64,000 bases of DNA, from assembly GCF_013449725.1 (NCBI RefSeq), contig NZ_JACCFF010000001.1, positions 1,674,001 through 1,738,000 of the forward strand. Reading direction: 5' to 3'. The notes under the pieces are model-generated. The model had not been told where the DNA came from. It made no database searches and saw only the letters and a list, made by a program, of their open reading frames with translations. Of this stretch, positions 1 through 9,317 are shown one piece after another. The translations under genes and the position numbers were made by a program. The DNA is from Mycobacteroides sp. LB1. Lineage in GTDB: Bacteria; Actinomycetota; Actinomycetes; Mycobacteriales; Mycobacteriaceae. Within the stretch, counting starts at the first letter, position 1; each line of letters starts with the position of its first letter.

Positions 1-1023
1 CAGGGGTACTCCGATTCCAAGGGCATCCTCCCCGCGCGGCGCGCAGTGGTCACCCGCTACGAGCTGGTCGACGGGTTCCCCTATCTGGATGTCGACGACG
101 TCTTCCTGGGCAATGGAGTGTCCGAGCTCATCACCATGACCACTCAGGCGCTGCTGGACAACGGCGATCAGGTGCTCATCCCGGCACCCGACTACCCGCT
201 GTGGACGGCCGCGACCTCACTCGCGGGCGGCACCGCGGTGCATTACATGTGCGACGAGACCAACGGCTGGATGCCGGATCTCGAGGATCTGGAATCCAAG
301 ATCACCGAGCGCACCAAGGCTCTCGTCATCATCAACCCGAACAACCCAACCGGCGCGGTGTACACCCGCGAAATCCTCACCCGGATGGTCGATCTGGCAC
401 GCAAGCATCAGCTGCTGCTCTTGGCCGACGAGATCTACGACAAGATCCTCTACGACGATGCCGAGCACATCAGCGTCGCGTCACTGGCCCCGGATCTGTT
501 GTGCTTCACGTTCAACGGCCTGTCCAAGGCATACCGGGTGGCGGGCTACCGGTCCGCGTGGCTGGCCATCACCGGTCCCAAGGACCACGCGGCCAGCCTG
601 CTGGAGGGCGTCAACCTGCTGGCCAATATGCGCTTGTGTCCAAATGTGCCTGCCCAGCACGCGATTCAGGTGGCCCTCGGTGGGCATCAGAGCATCGACG
701 ACCTGGTGCTGCCCGGTGGCCGTCTCCTGGAACAGCGCGATGTGGCCTGGACGAAGCTCAATGAGATTCCCGGGGTCTCCTGCGTCAAGCCGAAGGGTGC
801 GCTCTATGCATTCCCGCGGCTCGACCCCGAGGTGCACGAGATCCACGATGACGACCAGCTGGTGCTCGATCTACTGTTGAACGAGAAGATCCTGCTGACG
901 CAGGGCACGGGCTTCAATTGGCCTGAGCCCGATCATCTTCGGATCGTCACGTTGCCGTGGGCACGTGACCTCGCGGTCGCCATCGAGCGGTTGGGCAACT
1001 TCCTGGTGAGCTATCGCCAGTAG
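1..1023 (+). CDS. aspC: Pyridoxal-phosphate aminotransferase (AspC/AlaA type), 5' end outside window
   Basis: The reading frame is open from base 1, so the gene starts upstream of the window and only the last 340 codons are seen. It is a fold-type I aminotransferase: the NPNNPTG motif, the cofactor-binding ADEIYD segment, and the PLP Schiff-base lysine in LSKAYRVAGYR (lysine codon at 526). The C-terminal GTGFNWPEPDHLRIV stretch fits the class that moves amino groups between alanine or aspartate and 2-oxo acids. The closest type I recall is the M. tuberculosis Rv0337c (aspC) family, also called AlaA-like. Substrate preference cannot be read from the sequence. It converges on udgA with 18 bases between stop codons. 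Confidence 0.9.
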   Translation, partial: QGYSDSKGILPARRAVVTRYELVDGFPYLDVDDVFLGNGVSELITMTTQALLDNGDQVLIPAPDYPLWTAATSLAGGTAVHYMCDETNGWMPDLEDLESKITERTKALVIINPNNPTGAVYTREILTRMVDLARKHQLLLLADEIYDKILYDDAEHISVASLAPDLLCFTFNGLSKAYRVAGYRSAWLAITGPKDHAASLLEGVNLLANMRLCPNVPAQHAIQVALGGHQSIDDLVLPGGRLLEQRDVAWTKLNEIPGVSCVKPKGALYAFPRLDPEVHEIHDDDQLVLDLLLNEKILLTQGTGFNWPEPDHLRIVTLPWARDLAVAIERLGNFLVSYRQ

Positions 1024-1041
1024 CGTCCCCGGCGCACCACG

Positions 1042-2382
1042 TCAGGCGTGCGTCAGCTCGTCCACACGCTTACCCAGGCAGAACACTCGCCATCCGGCAT
1101 TTACCCATTTGGCGTTATCCAGGCAATTGCGGCCGTCCACAATCACTTTGGTGCGCACCACCTTGGCCAGCTCATCGGGATCGATATCGACGAACTCCTG
1201 CCATTCGGTCAGCAGCAGGACGGCATCGGCACGGTCAGCGGCCTCCAGCGCAGAGGTGGCGTAGTTCAACGTCGGGAAGAGCCGCCGGGAGTTCTCCAGC
1301 GCCTTCGGGTCGTAGACGTTGACCGCCGCACCGTTGAGCTGCAGGAGGCCCGCAACATTCAGCGCTGGAGAGTCGCGGACGTCATCGGACTCCGGCTTGA
1401 ACGCCGCACCCAGCACCGCGATATTGGCGCCGAGCAGCGATCCGCCGCACGCCTTGGTGGCGAGCTCCACCATCCGGGTGCGCCGCCGCATGTTGATGCT
1501 GTCGACCTCGCGCAGGAAGGTCAGGGCGTGGCTGGCGCCCAGCTCGCCGGCGCGCGCCATGAATGCCCGAATGTCCTTGGGCAGGCATCCCCCGCCGAAA
1601 CCCAAGCCCGCGTTGAGGAATCGGCGACCGATGCGCGGGTCGTGCCCGAGCGCGTCGGCCAGCGTGGTCACGTCGGCGCCCACCGCCTCGCACACCTCGG
1701 AGATGGCGTTGATGAACGAGATCTTGGTGGCCAGGAAGGCGTTGGCCGAAACCTTCACCAGTTCGGCGGTTTCCAGGTCTGTGACGATGAACGGGACTTC
1801 CTCGTCGAGGATCGGCCCGTACAGCTCGCGGACAAGCTTCTCGGCGCGATCGGAATCCCGCTGCACGCCCAGCACGATGCGGTCCGGGTGCAGGGTGTCC
1901 TTGACGGCGTAGCCCTCGCGGAGAAACTCCGGGTTCCAAGCGATCTCGACGTCCACGCCTTCGGCCGCGAATCCATCTGCCCGCTGGCTTAATTCGCGCG
2001 CGGTGCCGACAGGGACCGTCGACTTACCGATGATGACCGCCGTCCGGGTCAGCAGCGGGACCAGGGTGTCGATCACCGAGTGGACGTGGCTCAGATCCGC
2101 CCCGTATTCCCCCTTCTTCTGGGGCGTACCGACACCCAGGAAGTGCACATCGGCGAATTCGGCGGCCTCGGCGTAGCTCGTGGTGAAGCGCAGCCGACCG
2201 GCTGCGATGTTGCTCTGCAGTATCTTTCGCAGACCCGGCTCGTAGAAGGGGATGTCGCCGCCCGAGAGTTTGGCGACCTTGCCCGGGTCGATGTCAATGC
2301 CAAGCACCTCGTGGCCAAGCTCGGCCATGCAGGCGGCATGGGTGGCTCCGAGGTACCCGGTTCCAAAAACGGTGCATCTCAT
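1042..2382 (-). CDS. udgA: UDP-glucose 6-dehydrogenase
   Basis: 446 aa cytosolic enzyme that oxidises UDP-glucose to UDP-glucuronate with two NAD+, feeding cell-envelope sugars. The N-terminus has the Rossmann motif GTGYLG (residues 8-13), the middle carries the catalytic-cysteine signature GFGGGCLPKD (about residues 262-271), and the C-terminus has the third domain with GAAFKPESDDVRDSPA. Length is normal for the family. In M. tuberculosis udgA lies next to dcd (Rv0321/Rv0322); here a Pro/Gly-rich membrane-protein gene sits between them, all on the same strand. Confidence 0.95.
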   Translation of the reverse strand: MRCTVFGTGYLGATHAACMAELGHEVLGIDIDPGKVAKLSGGDIPFYEPGLRKILQSNIAAGRLRFTTSYAEAAEFADVHFLGVGTPQKKGEYGADLSHVHSVIDTLVPLLTRTAVIIGKSTVPVGTARELSQRADGFAAEGVDVEIAWNPEFLREGYAVKDTLHPDRIVLGVQRDSDRAEKLVRELYGPILDEEVPFIVTDLETAELVKVSANAFLATKISFINAISEVCEAVGADVTTLADALGHDPRIGRRFLNAGLGFGGGCLPKDIRAFMARAGELGASHALTFLREVDSINMRRRTRMVELATKACGGSLLGANIAVLGAAFKPESDDVRDSPALNVAGLLQLNGAAVNVYDPKALENSRRLFPTLNYATSALEAADRADAVLLLTEWQEFVDIDPDELAKVVRTKVIVDGRNCLDNAKWVNAGWRVFCLGKRVDELTHA

Positions 2383-2490
2383 ACTGTCTATATAGGCCTA
2401 CAGGGTTAGCAACCTGGATACGCCGCACCATCGGTGCCCTAACGCCGGATGTACGGCGAAAAGCACAGTGAATTCAGGATTTAGCGGATA

Positions 2491-4257
2491 TTAACGCCCG
2501 CCAAACGGCCAGGGGAATCCCGAGTTCGATCCACCACTGGATCCGCTGCCGGAACCGCCCCCGTGCGAGCCACCACTATCGCCCCAACCGCCCCGTGACC
2601 CGCCGCTATCGCCCCGGCCGCCCCGCGAGGAACCGCTGTCGGAACCACCACGAGAACCGCTGTCAGAGCCGCCGCGGGAAGACCCGCTGTCTCCCCAGCC
2701 CCCGCGGCTGCTGCCGGAGTCGTTGTCACCCCAGCCACCACGACCGGAGCTGCTGTCGGAGCCTCCGCGCGAGCCGCCGCGGGAGCCTCCCGAGGAACCG
2801 TTATCGGAATCGCCGCCCCCGATGGGTGGCAGGCCGGGAATCGAAATGATGGGTGGCTGCTGCGTCTGTGTCGGCGGGGTCCACGTCTGAGTGGGAGGCG
2901 ACCACGTCGGGGTGTAGGTGGGCGGTGCGTAGGTCGGCCGGGTGCGCGGCGGCGGCCACCACGGATTCTCCTGGCGCCTCGGCTGTTCCCAGACCGGCGG
3001 GAACAACGGAATCGGCACCGGCACGATGGCGGGCGGCGGTGCGACCGGCACGGGCTCCTCCGGGGCCGGTGCCGCCGGCGGTGGTGGTGGCGCCTCCGGC
3101 GCGGGCGCGGGTGCCTGCGGAGCGGGCTGGACGGGGGCGGCGGGCTTGACTGCCGCAGGCGCGGGGTTGTGTTGCGGAGCCGGCGCCACCACCTGCTGTA
3201 CGGGGGCGGGTGCGGGCACCTCGACGGGTGCCGGTGGGGGTTGCTTGGGCCCCTCGGGCGGTAGGGCGTTCTGCACCGGGTTCTGGACGACGGCGCGGTC
3301 CGGCGAGGACGGTCCCTGGTCCACCGTGGAGCGCACCGTCACCGTCAACGAGACGGCAAGCGCTATCGAGCAGATGCCGAAAACCAGCAGCAGCGGCGCA
3401 CCGACCAGCAGGAACGGTTTACGCTCGGCCGGTTGGTCATCGAAGTCCTCGAGTTCGCGCAGCTCGGTCTTCGCGTCCCCGAACCCACCGGCACTTTCGG
3501 TGACCACTGTGCTTGCTCCGGGGTGCACAAAGCCCGACCCCGTCGGCCCCTCCAGCGAGTAGGCCTGTCCCAAAAGCGCGGTACTGGCCTCGAAATCCGG
3601 TTCCTGTGCCGACGCCAGCGCGGCGCCGCGGGCCAAGGCCAGTTCGGGCTGGTCCGGGGCGTTCACCGGAAGGGAGATCGCTTCTCCCAACGGATCGGTG
3701 AGATCGGAGACGTCGGTGCCCAGGCCCAGCAAGAACACCCCGTCGGGTGCGTTCTCCTGGCCCTTGAGCGGATTCACCAGGCTTGCCAAGACCCCGGGGG
3801 TGACCCCGGTGATGAGCGGCTCGCTGGCCAGACCGACGATCGATCCGTCGGCGGAGTCGACCACGGCGAGGGTCGCGTTCTCCGGTTCGATGACCAGCAG
3901 CGCCGACTTCTCGTATCCGGTGACATTGCTGGCGGCCTTGGCGAGTGCACCTCCGGCATGCAGTGCGGAGAAGAACTCGACACCGTCGATCCCGCGGCTG
4001 GCCAGGGAGTCACGTAGCGCGGCGGCCTCGGCGTGATCGCTCCACACCACACCGGTGGAGATCAGCTGATGACCCCCGTCGATCATGCCGTCGCGGGTGC
4101 CCACTATCGCGGAAAGCACCTGGTCGCTGGCGCTACCTTCGCCCTCGGAGACGATGATGGTGTCGGTGTCGACGATTCTGCCGTCTGCACCCGCGCCCTC
4201 GACGAGCACCAGCCGGGCAGTCGTCGGTGTCATCGAGACACCAAGTACGACGTCCAC
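2491..4257 (-). CDS. Proline- and glycine-rich membrane protein, DUF7159/Rv0312-like
   Basis: 588 aa. Residues 1-270 form a globular domain starting MDVVLGVSMTPTTARLVLVE, like the start of an ASKHA-type fold and like the M. tuberculosis Rv0312 family. One hydrophobic helix follows at about 280-310 (PFLLVGAPLLLVFGICSIAL). After it comes a proline/alanine/valine-rich stretch (about 320-470) and then a tail of SRGGS/GDSGS-type repeats to the end. The arrangement suggests a cytosolic sensor-like domain and an extracytoplasmic, low-complexity wall-spanning tail. Function is unknown. Lengths of the repeat tail probably vary between strains. Confidence 0.8.
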   Translation of the reverse strand: MDVVLGVSMTPTTARLVLVEGAGADGRIVDTDTIIVSEGEGSASDQVLSAIVGTRDGMIDGGHQLISTGVVWSDHAEAAALRDSLASRGIDGVEFFSALHAGGALAKAASNVTGYEKSALLVIEPENATLAVVDSADGSIVGLASEPLITGVTPGVLASLVNPLKGQENAPDGVFLLGLGTDVSDLTDPLGEAISLPVNAPDQPELALARGAALASAQEPDFEASTALLGQAYSLEGPTGSGFVHPGASTVVTESAGGFGDAKTELRELEDFDDQPAERKPFLLVGAPLLLVFGICSIALAVSLTVTVRSTVDQGPSSPDRAVVQNPVQNALPPEGPKQPPPAPVEVPAPAPVQQVVAPAPQHNPAPAAVKPAAPVQPAPQAPAPAPEAPPPPPAAPAPEEPVPVAPPPAIVPVPIPLFPPVWEQPRRQENPWWPPPRTRPTYAPPTYTPTWSPPTQTWTPPTQTQQPPIISIPGLPPIGGGDSDNGSSGGSRGGSRGGSDSSSGRGGWGDNDSGSSRGGWGDSGSSRGGSDSGSRGGSDSGSSRGGRGDSGGSRGGWGDSGGSHGGGSGSGSSGGSNSGFPWPFGGR

Positions 4258-4370
4258 GTCAGATCCTCCGCTACCAATCGACCGTCACACGATCAACGCG
4301 TCAGGGCCACCAAAAAGTTCAAATTGCCGCCGATTGTGTATCGGCCATGCCGGCTGACGCGTTACCCCGG

Positions 4371-4940
4371 CTAGGGGTTGATGAAGTTCTGGTAGGAGCG
4401 CGACGGGGTCGGACCGCGCTGCCCCTGGTACTTCGACCCTACCCCCGCACTGCCGTACGGATGTTCGGCCGGAGACGTCAGGCGCAGCAGACAGAGTTGC
4501 CCGATTTTCATACCCGGCCACAGCGTGATCGGCAGGTTGGCGACGTTCGAAAGCTCCAAGGTGATGTGTCCGGAGAAACCGGGGTCGATGAATCCCGCGG
4601 TGGAGTGGGTCAGCAGGCCCAGACGTCCCAGCGAGGACTTTCCTTCCAGCCTTCCCGCGAGGTCATCGGGTAGCGAGCAGATCTCCAGCGTGGATCCGAG
4701 CACGAATTCGCCGGGATGCAGCACGAACGACTCCCCCTCGCCCGGCTCGACCAGACTGGTCAGCTCGTCCTGGCGTTCTTTGGGGTCGATATGCGTGTAA
4801 CGGGTGTTGTTGAACACCCGGAACAGGCTGTCGAGTCGCACGTCGATGCTCGACGGCTGGATGAGGGTGGCGTCGAACGGGTCGATGCCGAGGCGTCCGG
4901 CGTCAAGCTCGGCACGGATATCGCGATCGGATAGCAGCAC
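4371..4940 (-). CDS. dcd: dCTP deaminase (probably bifunctional dCTP deaminase/dUTPase)
   Basis: 189 aa trimeric enzyme of pyrimidine nucleotide metabolism. It converts dCTP to dUTP, and in mycobacteria on to dUMP, supplying dTMP synthesis and keeping dUTP low. Visible family motifs are [12 protein letters not shown], the nucleotide-binding [11 protein letters not shown], and [16 protein letters not shown] with the catalytic glutamate. Length equals that of the M. tuberculosis Rv0321 protein. The start [11 protein letters not shown] matches the usual N-terminus. Confidence 0.95.
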   Translation of the reverse strand: MLLSDRDIRAELDAGRLGIDPFDATLIQPSSIDVRLDSLFRVFNNTRYTHIDPKERQDELTSLVEPGEGESFVLHPGEFVLGSTLEICSLPDDLAGRLEGKSSLGRLGLLTHSTAGFIDPGFSGHITLELSNVANLPITLWPGMKIGQLCLLRLTSPAEHPYGSAGVGSKYQGQRGPTPSRSYQNFINP

Positions 4941-4957
4941 CCGGCGAGCGTACCGAT

Positions 4958-4980
4958 GAGCCGCTTGTGCGAAGCGGCTC
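4958..4980 (-). terminator. Hairpin between the transpeptidase-like gene and dcd
   Basis: A perfect 9-bp inverted repeat, GAGCCGCTT/AAGCGGCTC, with a 5-base loop lies between the stop of the upstream gene (5020) and the dcd start (4940). There is no U-tract, so it would be a non-canonical mycobacterial terminator or an RNA-processing element. Confidence 0.45.
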
Positions 4981-5019
4981 GGGCCGGGTGGCGTCGAGCG
5001 GGACCGATGCCCGCCGCGA

Positions 5020-5721
5020 CTATCCCTTGATGGCGATGACTGCGCCCGGTCGTAGCCAGCCGATCAGTCGGACAAGTGCGGCGTCATCGAGCGTCACGCA
5101 ACCGCCGGAAGGTCCGCCGTCAGATGCATGCACAAAGAACGCCGATCCGCCGCCGGGTTTGTGCGACTTGTTGACGCCCATGACGATCGCGCGCGAGTAG
5201 CCGTCGAGCTCCTCGCTCAGCGATGTGTCGAATGTGCAGGTGGATTCCGCACACCGCTGGTGGGTGTTGTAGCCGGCACTGGCCGGATCGCCATCCCACC
5301 AATCGTCGGCGTCGACGTGCAGGTAGTCCAGGCTGCGGGCCACCGACGGTTCGGTACCAAAGGCGTAGTCAAGGCTGAACACACCCGTGGGGGTCGCCGG
5401 GCTGTCATCGCTCGCGGTATCCGCGAACCCGGCCGCCCCGATATCGGAGGGGATCTCCTGCTCGACGGGTTCCCAGGTGTCACCCGCACGCTGCCAGATG
5501 CCGATAACCGCCTTGGTGCCACCTGTCCCTTGGACCGACACCACTTGCGCTGCGGTACCGACGGACTGTGCGAACCACGGCGGTGGCGTGGCCTGCGCCG
5601 CAGCGGCCGGAACCACCGCGGCTGGCTGCACCCCGGGGCCGGTCCCGCATGCCGCAGCCAGCAGCACAACGCTCAACGGCAGCAGGCGGATTGCGGACAC
5701 CCAACCATGGTGATGGCTCAA
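5020..5721 (-). CDS. Exported L,D-transpeptidase-like (YkuD-type) lipoprotein, Rv0320/Rv0309-like
   Basis: Up to 233 aa; an alternative GTG start at 5700 would place the signal peptide directly at the N-terminus. A hydrophobic segment ends in the lipobox LLAAAC. The mature part has the YkuD-type fold signature: a conserved histidine in FFVHASDGG and a cysteine in SGGCVTLDD about 11 residues later, followed by [17 protein letters not shown]. In canonical L,D-transpeptidases the motif reads SHGC[IV]R; here the arginine position is threonine, as in the other copy next door. A role at the peptidoglycan is inferred from the fold; catalysis is unproven. It is 22 bases from the paralogue upstream. 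Confidence 0.8.
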   Translation of the reverse strand: MSHHHGWVSAIRLLPLSVVLLAAACGTGPGVQPAAVVPAAAAQATPPPWFAQSVGTAAQVVSVQGTGGTKAVIGIWQRAGDTWEPVEQEIPSDIGAAGFADTASDDSPATPTGVFSLDYAFGTEPSVARSLDYLHVDADDWWDGDPASAGYNTHQRCAESTCTFDTSLSEELDGYSRAIVMGVNKSHKPGGGSAFFVHASDGGPSGGCVTLDDAALVRLIGWLRPGAVIAIKG

Positions 5722-5743
5722 CCTGGAAAACGCCTGTTAGTAA

Positions 5744-6400
5744 CTAACCTTTAACGGCAATAACCGCTCCCGGCCGCAGCCAGCCGATCAACTGGACCAG
5801 GGTGGCGTCGTCGAGAGATACGCAGCCCGCGGTCGCGCCGCCGTCGGTGGTGTGGACGAAGAAGGCCGAGCCGCCGCCGGGGACTCTGTCCTTGTTCACA
5901 CCCATGACGATGGCGTGCTTGTACTGCGGGATCGGGAGGTTCTCGCTCTGCGAGGTGTTGAACGGGCACTCGGCCTTGGCGCACTGCTGATGCGTGTTGT
6001 ACGTGGGGCTGTTGCTATCCCCGTCCCACCAGTCGTTCGGTCCGACCTGGACGTAGCGCAGCCCGCTCGGGGGCGGCGGTGCAGTACCAAAGGCCCAGTC
6101 CAGCGAGTAGACGCCGTTGGGGGTGGCCGACGCCCCTTCGCGTGCCTTGTCGATGAATCCGGCCGAGCCCACATGCGCAGGGATTCCCGTGGACACGGCC
6201 TTCCATTCGTTGCCGCTGCGCTGGAACACGTCGATCTTGGCCTTGGAGCCGCCAGCGCCGTTGACCGCGACCACCTGCGTCGCGTTGCCGACGGACTGGG
6301 CGAACCAGGGCACGAAGGGCTCAGCGGAGGCGGGGGGTGCGACAAGCACGGTGGCCAGAGCAAGGAGGGCGGCGCATGGCAGCGTCAGAAGACGGAACAC
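5744..6400 (-). CDS. Secreted L,D-transpeptidase-like (YkuD-type) protein, paralogue of the next gene
   Basis: 218 aa with an ordinary cleavable signal peptide (hydrophobic stretch ending ASAEP) instead of a lipobox. It is collinear with the neighbouring lipoprotein: WFAQSVG near the N-terminus of the mature protein, then [28 protein letters not shown], the cysteine in TAGCVSLDD, and an almost identical C-terminal 18 residues. The two genes are therefore a tandem duplication whose products differ in anchoring. A cell-wall role is inferred. M. tuberculosis Rv0320 and Rv0309 are the likely family relatives. Confidence 0.8.
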   Translation of the reverse strand: MFRLLTLPCAALLALATVLVAPPASAEPFVPWFAQSVGNATQVVAVNGAGGSKAKIDVFQRSGNEWKAVSTGIPAHVGSAGFIDKAREGASATPNGVYSLDWAFGTAPPPPSGLRYVQVGPNDWWDGDSNSPTYNTHQQCAKAECPFNTSQSENLPIPQYKHAIVMGVNKDRVPGGGSAFFVHTTDGGATAGCVSLDDATLVQLIGWLRPGAVIAVKG

Positions 6401-6483
6401 GACTCCATCCTGGCCGATGTTGTTCTCCAGCCCGTCAAGGTTGGGACACGGTTACGCCACAGACCGATCGGTATACTTCGGCG

Positions 6484-7383
6484 ATGGACGCTGAGCTCGA
6501 AGAATGGAAAGCCGCCGGGCATTACTTCGACTATTTGGGTTTCGACATCTTCTATCGCGTCGAGGGCAGCGGGCCTCCCCTGTTACTCGTTCACGGCTAT
6601 CCCTTCAACTCATGGGATTGGGCCCTCATCTGGCCGAAGCTGGTGGAGCGGTTCACCGTCATCGCCCCAGACATGATCGGAATGGGCTTCTCCGACAAGC
6701 CCGTTCAGTACGGATACTCGGTTCTCGATCACGCCGATATGCATGAGGCGCTGCTGTCCTATCTGGGCATCGAAAGGGTGCACCTGCTCACCCATGACCT
6801 GGGGAACTCGGTGGGCCAGGAATTGTTGGCGCGCTTCGAATTCGAGGAACAGTCGCGGGGTCGGGTGCCTATTGATTCGGTGACATGGCTCAACGGCGGC
6901 CTTTTCATCGAGGCCTATCGCCCCCGGATCGTACAGACGTTGATGTCACGAACACCGTTGGGCGACTTGACAAGCAGATTCCAGGGCACGCCGCTGTCGC
7001 GCCGCATTCTGGATGCCGCCGTCAGCGAGATGTTCGGCCCCGACACCAAACCGTCGTCACGGCTGCTATCTCTCTTTCAGCAGGTGCTGGAGTACAACGA
7101 CGGCGCGCGCGTCACGCATCAGGTGGGCCGGTTCATCACCGACCGGTACACCAACCGGAGCCGATGGGTGCGTGCCATGCGCGAAACCGGCGTACCGATG
7201 CGGCTGATCGACGGGCCCATCGACCCGAACTCCGGACGGCATATGGCCGAGCGCTATCTCGAGGTCATTCACGACCCCGACGTGGTGCTACTTGACGACA
7301 ACATCGGCCATTGGCCGCAGATCGAGGCGCCCGAGGCGGTGCTGACGCACTTCTTCGAACACATCGACCGGGTGACTACTTAG
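6484..7383 (+). CDS. Alpha/beta hydrolase, epoxide-hydrolase/haloalkane-dehalogenase type
   Basis: 299 aa. The oxyanion-hole motif HGYPFNSWDW and the nucleophile elbow HDLGNSVG (an aspartate nucleophile, as in epoxide hydrolases and haloalkane dehalogenases) are clear. The catalytic histidine is probably in NIGHWPQIEAPE near the C-terminus, with the acid in LIDGPIDPNSG. The start at 6484 fits the domain boundary. It overlaps the convergent MmpS-like gene by 8 bases at the 3' end. The substrate is unknown. Confidence 0.85.
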   Translation: MDAELEEWKAAGHYFDYLGFDIFYRVEGSGPPLLLVHGYPFNSWDWALIWPKLVERFTVIAPDMIGMGFSDKPVQYGYSVLDHADMHEALLSYLGIERVHLLTHDLGNSVGQELLARFEFEEQSRGRVPIDSVTWLNGGLFIEAYRPRIVQTLMSRTPLGDLTSRFQGTPLSRRILDAAVSEMFGPDTKPSSRLLSLFQQVLEYNDGARVTHQVGRFITDRYTNRSRWVRAMRETGVPMRLIDGPIDPNSGRHMAERYLEVIHDPDVVLLDDNIGHWPQIEAPEAVLTHFFEHIDRVTT

Positions 7384-7795
7384 GCGGTGCCGGCGGGGCC
7401 GTGTCCAGGTAGGACGAGAAGGTCGCGTAATTGCAGCTGGCTTCACCGGTACCGGTCGTGCTCTGGCAGACCACCTTGTCGTTCAGATAGATGCGGACCG
7501 TGACGGCCGCATCCGGTGTCGAGCCGGAACGCCAGTCGGCCTTGACCTCCGCGTGGTTGGGCTTCTTGGCGCCACGGGACAGATCGCCGACGGTCGCGTC
7601 CACCTTCCACGGCAGGGTGACATTGTCGGTCGCCTGCAATTCGGTGCCGTCGTAGTACTGGACATTGGCGGTGGTCGCCGTCGACGAGACGATCTCGTAG
7701 GTCACCGTCTTGTCGTCCGCGTGTGCCGATGCCGGGAAGCTGAGCGCCCAGGCTGAGGCCACGGCGGACGCGGCGAGTAGTTGACGGACGGTCAT
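7376..7795 (-). CDS. Secreted MmpS-like domain protein
   Basis: 139 aa with a typical signal peptide (residues 1-26, ending ASAHADD). The mature part matches the soluble domain of MmpS accessory proteins: VTYEIVSSTATTANVQYYDG followed by TLPWKVD and a cysteine pair (VVCQ...ASCNY) near the end. MmpS proteins normally carry an N-terminal membrane anchor and partner an MmpL transporter; here there is a cleavable signal and no mmpL gene nearby. The C-terminal tail is proline rich. The function is likely extracytoplasmic but unassigned. Confidence 0.75.
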   Translation of the reverse strand: MTVRQLLAASAVASAWALSFPASAHADDKTVTYEIVSSTATTANVQYYDGTELQATDNVTLPWKVDATVGDLSRGAKKPNHAEVKADWRSGSTPDAAVTVRIYLNDKVVCQSTTGTGEASCNYATFSSYLDTAPPAPPK

Positions 7796-7935
7796 GGAAC
7801 ACCTCGTGATGTCAGTTCGGGTTACAGATGGTTAGGCAGGTTACAGCGATTTCTGGGCGCCAGCTGAGGCCGTGATCGAGAGCACTTGTCCGGCGAATAC
7901 TTGAGCAAATCCCTCTCCGTCCGGACTATGGGGTG

Positions 7936-9300
7936 ATGAGCAACGAGGGGGGCGCCGCGCTAGTCGGCGATGAGGGCGAGGGCCACGTGCGGCCGGGGTG
8001 GGGCACCGCGACGCTGGTCGCTTTCCGGTTCGGGACCTGTTACTTCGGCGCGTTCGGCCTGGCGGTAGTGGTGGGGCTCGTCCCGATCATCCTGGCGGGC
8101 ATTGGAATCGACGGGCCATGGTCGGCTATCCGCGGACTGTTCCACGCGGTCCGCGCGCCCATCGCGTGGATCGGAGAACATCTGCTCGGCCTGAGCGTCC
8201 AGAGCACCCAGGTAGGCAGCGACAGCGCATTCCAATGGACGGCGCTGATCTGCATCGCCGCTTTGGCTGCCATCGCGACGGCGATCTGGACGGTGCTCGA
8301 CCGAAACCGGCAACACTACGACCGCCTACAGGCATGGGTCTGGACGGTCCTGCGGCTTGTGCTCGCCACCGCGATGTTCTATTTCGGGATGGCGAAGGTA
8401 ATCCCGACGCAGATGCCCTTCGTGCTCAACCGGCTCGTCGAGCCGTACGGCAACTTCAGCCCCGCCGGAGTGCTGTGGGCGCAGGTAGGAGTGTCCCAGC
8501 CGTACCAAATCTTGCTCGGTCTCGCCGAGGTACTCGGCGGTCTGCTCCTGCTGCTGCCCCGAACCGCCGCTGCCGGGGCCCTCGTGTGTGTCGTCGACCT
8601 GACACAGGTCTTCATCCTCAACATGACCTACGACATCCGCCTCAAAACGGTGTCCTCACAGCTGCTGCTGTTGAGTCTTTTCCTACTGGCTCCCTACGCA
8701 CGGCGGCTGTTGACGGCCTTCTTCACCGATCGCGCGGTTCCAGCGGCCACGACAATGCAGCTGTTCACGCACCCTCGGGCCAACCGGATCGCGCTCGCCG
8801 CACAGATGTGCGTGGGCCTGGCGCTGCTTGCCGCGTTCGGCGGGCAGGGATGGCAACAGTTCACCAGACCCACACCCAACCTTTACGGCATCTGGCAGGT
8901 GGAGACCTTCTCCGCCGAGGGCTATTCCCGCGATCCGCTACTAACCGACAAGATCCGTTGGCGCAGAGTGATATTCGATAAGCCATTCCATGTGTCCGCC
9001 CCGGTGATGGTGACGGTGCAGCGTATGGACGATTCGTTCGAGGTCTTCGGCGGCACCATCGACACACGGAAACACCTCATCGATCTCACCCACCAAATCG
9101 AGCTGGGCACCTACCAGGAGAGCCCGGTGCGGATCAGGCTGACGTACTGGTGGCCGGGGCAACCGAACCAAATGATCGTCGACGGCGACGACTACGCGGG
9201 GCACACGATCCATCTGCGCGTCACCAGGATGGACCCAAACTCGTTCCCACTCGTGGAACGCGGCTTCAATTGGGTGCAGGAAGCGCCCTACAACCGGTGA
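7936..9300 (+). CDS. DoxX-like multi-pass membrane protein
   Basis: 454 aa from the ATG at 7936 (a GTG one codon upstream is possible). About eight hydrophobic helices occupy residues 25-310, with a DoxX-like segment (RLVLATAMFYFGMAKVIPTQ, then LLGLAEVLGGLLLLLPR). A soluble domain of about 140 residues follows, rich in charged and aromatic residues. DoxX-type proteins are associated with quinone and sulfur redox chemistry, but this large form has no assigned role. It is 17 bases upstream of the formylglycine-generating enzyme gene, so the two are probably co-transcribed. Confidence 0.75.
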   Translation: MSNEGGAALVGDEGEGHVRPGWGTATLVAFRFGTCYFGAFGLAVVVGLVPIILAGIGIDGPWSAIRGLFHAVRAPIAWIGEHLLGLSVQSTQVGSDSAFQWTALICIAALAAIATAIWTVLDRNRQHYDRLQAWVWTVLRLVLATAMFYFGMAKVIPTQMPFVLNRLVEPYGNFSPAGVLWAQVGVSQPYQILLGLAEVLGGLLLLLPRTAAAGALVCVVDLTQVFILNMTYDIRLKTVSSQLLLLSLFLLAPYARRLLTAFFTDRAVPAATTMQLFTHPRANRIALAAQMCVGLALLAAFGGQGWQQFTRPTPNLYGIWQVETFSAEGYSRDPLLTDKIRWRRVIFDKPFHVSAPVMVTVQRMDDSFEVFGGTIDTRKHLIDLTHQIELGTYQESPVRIRLTYWWPGQPNQMIVDGDDYAGHTIHLRVTRMDPNSFPLVERGFNWVQEAPYNR

Positions 9301-9317
9301 TCTGATAGAACCAATAC

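Noticed and set aside
2500..2800. Tandem repeats as a possible CRISPR or minisatellite array
   Set aside because: The repetition is codon-level (SRGGS-type) within the reading frame of the Gly/Ser-rich tail, with no spacers; no CRISPR array is visible anywhere in the window.
2942..3562. A glycine/alanine/threonine-rich plus-strand protein
   Set aside because: It is the reverse of the proline-rich linker of the DUF7159 gene, a codon-composition artefact.
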